Part shown: positions 55,501 to 61,500 of the stretch, in pieces | How the letters are laid out: the number at the start of each line of letters is the position of its first letter | How positions within the stretch are numbered: the stretch's first letter is position 1 | Assembly: GCA_903813345.2 (NCBI GenBank) | Contig: CAIIXF020000006.1 | Span: 6,562,989 to 6,626,988, forward strand | Direction: 5' to 3' | Length of the DNA stretch: 64,000 nt | Source: Owenia fusiformis | Taxonomy: Eukaryota; Annelida; Polychaeta; Sabellida; Oweniidae | The notes under the pieces: generated by a model | The model's input: only the letters and a program-made list of their open reading frames with translations | Database searches by the model: none | What the model was told of the DNA's origin: nothing | Made by a program: the position numbers and the translations under genes

Positions 55501-58500
55501 AAACACAACACAAGTATCTGACAACAAACGAGCGGAGGCTTTTGGCGTTTAGGTGAGTGACAAATATGAGATGAGATGGTTGACTGGAAAAATCATGTTT
55601 TCCGCGAAATTCCGTGCCAAAACAAAAATTCTGCAAAAAAAATGAAAATGCAAATTTCTGCGGTTTTTCTGCGGCGACGCGGAATCACGGAATACTAGGA
55701 TGAGTGATAACTGGTACATGTAGTTACATACAACTCCCTGGAATATCTTAGATTACCAAGGTATGAAGTTTTCAAAAATCATACTGGTAAACAAGTATGC
55801 CCTGGAAGCCAAGTTCAAAATAAATTGAAATGTTTGGCACACAGTCCAAGGCAGTAGACATCCAATGCTTCACTGACACATAGGTGTAGCCAGGGGGGTG
55901 ATGGGTGCGACCCCCCCCCTCCCCGATTACCAATAAAAATATAACCATGAGATGACTGAAAGTTGGCTATACCCCTGCTGACATGTCATATGGAAACAAT
56001 TATTGTTGCTGAAACTCCCTTAATTATTAGAGGCAAAAGGGTTAATTACTGTACAACTTCATGTAACTACGTGAAATATACAAAAGTGATGTATCCAAAA
56101 TATTACAATATTTTTCCATATAATATAACACTGTGGTTCTTTGGTTGCTTATCTCTTGATAAAATATGGAAATACATGTATACATTCCATGCACTTTCTT
56201 AGACAAGTGAGTTCTTATGGAAACCTCACATTCAACACACATTTACTGATTATATGTGATCAAGTGAGTTTTAAACTTTGGTTGGCGTCAACCTTCGAAC
56301 GTGACAATGTAGTGGATGTTTTGCAGGATGTCACGACAATGGATATATTATCGGCATTGTCTTTTTTGATTCTCTTTATGACACATCCAATATTATTTTC
56401 AATATGGAAGTTAAAATTAGCAGCAGAAAAATTTATTGTAATCATAAAAATGTGTTTATGGCAGTATACACATAAAGAGAATAACAATTTTGCACGTTTA
56501 AAATTTGCTACAATTGAAGATCCTTCCTAATTATTTTCTTTCATAGGTGACAGATGAAAAAAATGTTCAAATTTGCAATCATATGTGTTTGAATAAGATG
56601 GTAAAATACTGGTAATTTCAAAATTCTAACTGAAAGGTTTCACTCGGTCTTTTTAAAAATAAAACTGCGCCACACTGCACATTCAACTTAACTGCTGCAT
56701 CCGCTCACGTATACACCTTTTGAATTTGCATGAACTATCTATCTGTGAATAAAAGTTTTTGCTTATTAAAGGCAGAATCAGATCTATAGGGGGTGATAAA
56801 ATTACAAGCAACATGTACATGTACAATTGACCTACCAATCTATTCCTAACAATCTCAAAAACAAGATCTCCAAAATAATTCACAATATGTTATACAATAT
56901 GTTGAAGTTATTAAGGATTAAAAGTGCAAATATGGGTGAAAATGTTAAAATTCTCCCAAAAATAAAAAAGAATATATTATTGCAAAGATCTCTACATTTC
57001 TTGAAATACAAGGTGTCCAAGAAGTAACGTCAATGACCCTGGCATTTTGTCATTTATGCTTCAAATGTCATGAAGCTTGGTCAGAATGTTTCTTGTACAT
57101 TTATAAATATAAATATGAAGTATGGAGTTACTAGCATTTGATTGGCCGGTTTTATGGTTACCATAGTAACACAAGTGCATGGACCCCGGGGCAGCTCTGC
57201 AATCCATAAGATCTTTGGAAAATAAAATAACCATAAACACTAGTTTTGAAGTCTACATCTTTTATTTATAATATGACCACAAATATAATGTTTTCAACTA
57301 CATATCATTTATTCATAATATAGCTGTTGCTGGTGTTATATTTAAGTTTATTGAATGTTACATAATCACCACCACATCTCTGGTGTCTTCTTACCCACTC
57401 CAAGAAACCACCAGAGCTCATTTCTGCAAGGGATGACAGAACAGAGCTCTTAAGTTCCTCATTTAAAGAGAAAGACTGTCCAGCAAGTTTAGCCTTCAGT
57501 GCACCATAAAGATAGAAGTCACTAGGGGCCAAATCAGGCGAATATGGAGCTTGTTCAAGTAGGGGTATTCCTAGTTTCTCAATTACTTCCATGGTGTTCC
57601 TGGCCTTGTGAACGGGGGCAGTGTCCCAGTGCAGTGAAAGGCGCAATCCAGGTCCAAGAGACAGAAAACATATTATGATGTCATAAAGTACTCCAAAGAA
57701 GTGTTACCATGGTAACTCCCAATAAACAATAAAACCGTTAAGATTTGAAAAAGTCCCAAGACATTTCATTTCATTTTTGCCAAAGGTTTTACCTTATAAT
57801 AACCTGATTTACATAATATTTACCAGGAACATTCTGAACTGCCCCGGGGTCCATGCACTTGTGTTACTATGGCAACCATTAAATCGGCCAATCAAATGCC
57901 AGTCACTCCATACTTCGTATTTATATGTATAAATGTACAAGGAATATTCTGACCAAGTTTCATGACATTTAAAGCATAAATGACAAAATGCCAGGGTCAT
58001 TGACGTTACTTCTTGGACACCCTGTACATGTAAAGTATGCACTTTGGGGATTTTTAGAAAATGGACATGACATCAAGGAATGACAAACGAGCTAAAAATG
58101 TTCTAAAATTAAAACAGCAGATCCGATTCTCTCTTAAAGTTGAAATGTAAAAGTAATAGAATAAATAGTAAATAACAACGATGGGAATAAAAAGCATAAA
58201 ATGAATCAAAAAAATACAGAAATATGAGACTAATACAAAAATGCAGGGTTGACAACTTAGTGAAATGTTCACGATTGACATAAATAAACTTATTGGCATT
58301 CAGTCCATTTCCAAATAAGCAACCAGTTTTTTCGGTCCATTCAGCCAATAGCAAGAAGTGGCTGTCCCTACCAGTCAGGTAGCTGTCAGCTTCAAACCCT
58401 GTGGGAGAGACCAGGTACAATTTTTATTTCAAAACTCTAAAAGCCAGTGATTGGATAACAGGAATAAATGCAACAACACCTACACATGAGAATTCAAAGG

Positions 58501-61500
58501 AATTATTGTAGAAATAAACTATAAATGGTTGACTCAGGAGTTGCGTTAATCAGCAGTTCTTGCGAACAACAGCAAACAAGTACTTCGATTCACAAGGAAC
58601 CACTGACAAAGACAACATGAGAATTGCACAATTAGCTGGTAAGTACTTTTTAATCCATCGCATACACGCATAATAGATATACACCATGTACAGTACTTGA
58701 ATAGAGGAGTTTCTAAATAGCTTTGAAATCTCGCTAATTCTCATTTTTTCATGGGATTATAAGAGATTTGCACTTTTAACCTCTAATGACTTACTTTTCT
58801 TTATTTTTGATAGCATATTTGGTGTAATGCTAAAATTCATTAAAACCTCGGCTTATTTGTATGACAACCAACATTTTCATGTTTAATCACAATATGTACA
58901 TTGACAGGGTCATCCAATAGTATGTCATTCAAGTTTCAGACAGATTCAACCAACATTTTTTGATAAATCATGAAATTAAGTGACTATTGCAAGTTTCTAG
59001 CATTGAAGTGAATGGAGGTCTGGCCCAAGAAAATCAAAGACAAACAAGGGTGACATCTATTATGTCAGCGTTATTCAGCTATCTAGAAACTATACAATTA
59101 AGCATATATTACTTGGCTTGTATAAGGCATCCTTCCCCTGACATAACACATCAAGCCTGAAGACTCTGACCAAGGCTAAATGCACTTTCAGATATTTTGA
59201 TTTGAGGACAATTTTTTTATTTCATTTTTTCATATGAACCGATAGAGTAGGCAGTGAAAAAATGATGTGGTACAGTAATAAAATCTCCAGACTGGGTCTA
59301 GTTAAAGAAATTTTGCTTTTGATTCATTTTTACATGGTTAAAATGTTGGCTAGGCTAATCACTGGTCATAAATACCTGTATGGCCAGACAGAAAATATTA
59401 TGGCCAGAATCTTTTCAATGTCTGTGGACAAATTTGGCTAAAGTGAAAAAATCCTTATTTGCCAGACTTATATTGTTACTTTTCAGCAAGTAGTGGGAGT
59501 AGAAATTTATATCTGGGTGATTAGACCATGATTGTTAGTTTAACTTTTTAAGACCAATATATCAGCTTACAATATTTATTACAATAATTATGATCTTTTA
59601 TAGCGTTGTTTGCTTTGGTCATATTTGCTTTGGCAAAACACATTGAACCTGAAGAAGTCGAAGTAAATGACATGCAACCAGAAGATGTTGAAAAGGATGA
59701 TGAAAAAAGGGCTTCAAAAGTTGCAAGTCCTCTCATGGCAAAAGTTAGCGTAGCAACCCTGGACAGGACTCTTGGTTCAATGAAGGAGAGTACTTTGCAA
59801 AACAACTTGCAAGTTGCAGCAAATAAATTTAAAGTTGAGGAAAAGGGTGAGTGCTTTTTCAGTTGTACCAAAGAAAGGTTATCATCATCATCATTTAATT
59901 TCAGTTCTAGCAGAGACTGCAGACTGAAAATGCAATAATACAAGGGATGATCAATAAGTTTTACTTGTCTGTAGTCTGTATCATACTATTTTTCAATTGA
60001 CTTATGTGTTATCTTCAATATACTTAACAGCTATACAGGGATGTTATCATAAGCCTTTTTATCTTAGCGAGTGTTGCGAGACATACCCTTACACTTGATG
60101 CTCGTCCATTATTCTGGGTTCGTAGATGGCGCTGCTTTTACTGTTACAAAGGGTGGTACAGTTGTCATTGGAGGTTAGTTTAACATAATTCGACTATCTT
60201 TCTTTTAGAGATGCATAGTACTAGTACAAAATAACATATTTGCCGTAATTGGTGACCATGTTCTTATTAGCATCCCCCAGATTTTTGTAGGTCCGAGGGT
60301 GGGTCCCTTGGTTGAGAATCAATGATCATTAGGGTCAAACATAAAGAAAATTAAATGGTCAATTAATAGAGTACTTACTTGTTTTAGTTACTTTTTGTAG
60401 TTTTGGAAAAGGTATTTCAGCTTGGATATGTCATTCTTGTCACCATAAAATGTATATAATAATGTTGTAATGTTGAAATATATAATGTTGCTAACTCAAG
60501 TCCATTCCATTATTTTGATGTCTACCAGTGAAGAAACAAGGCTGAGAAGAAATTCAAATTTCTATAAATTAATGAATGACAAATACAAGTCTGGACAAAC
60601 CAATGGATGAACTCTATGGCAGACTCTTAATGCATGACATTCATTTCACAATATTGTAAATAAAATAAATAATGTTTATTCCCAACTAAATCTAGATGTC
60701 TATTCTGCTACTACACATATGGCTATGGCTATTATTGGATGCCATGGAACTGCAGTTACTGTTACGTAGAAGGTGTTAGCAAGTGGTATTGGTGGATGAA
60801 AACATACAATTGTTGGGGCAATTGCTACTACAGGAGATATTAGACACAATGAGAAAAGATATTTCGTAGAAACAGACAGCAAGATAATTCATATTGTTCA
60901 TGATATAATGAATGTCATTGAAATAAAGTCATGAAAACAAAGTTAGAAGTACTTATCTGCATTGATAGAGCCACACTTGCAAAAATATACTTTAACAATT
61001 GATACAGATGCCAATGCCTAAGTGGCATTCCCTAAAAGGTGGGAAAGACAATGTATGTCACCAGTTCTTACTGCACTGCTTATGAATAAAATCAGACTTG
61101 AAATCAATCAAGAATGATTCCATAATTCTAGGAGGCATCATCATTTACAATGTGTGATAAAAACTAAGGAAGTTAAGCCCAAATAAAGTTACATCAGTTA
61201 TCATTTATACAATCAGAAACCTACATTAGCAGAAAACTCACTTTTTTTTGATTACAAAAACATTCTCTTATTTTCCTCAGAGAATCCAAAAAGATTTTAC
61301 ATACTACATGTACAAGGAAATTTTTTATTGGAATCCATGTGTGTGATTTGAAATGAGGCAAAATGTGTTATATATTACAGCTGTTTGAGTGAGGCAAAAT
61401 AGGGTAGGATCAGAGTGAGGTGTTGTGCCTCAATCTAAATGCCTCATACACAAGCTAACACAAAACAAAACAAGTCATTAACATGCAAATGCTACCACCT

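Noticed and set aside
56141-56530. 129-codon open frame
   Set aside because: No recognisable domain, AT-driven composition and no splice or promoter context.
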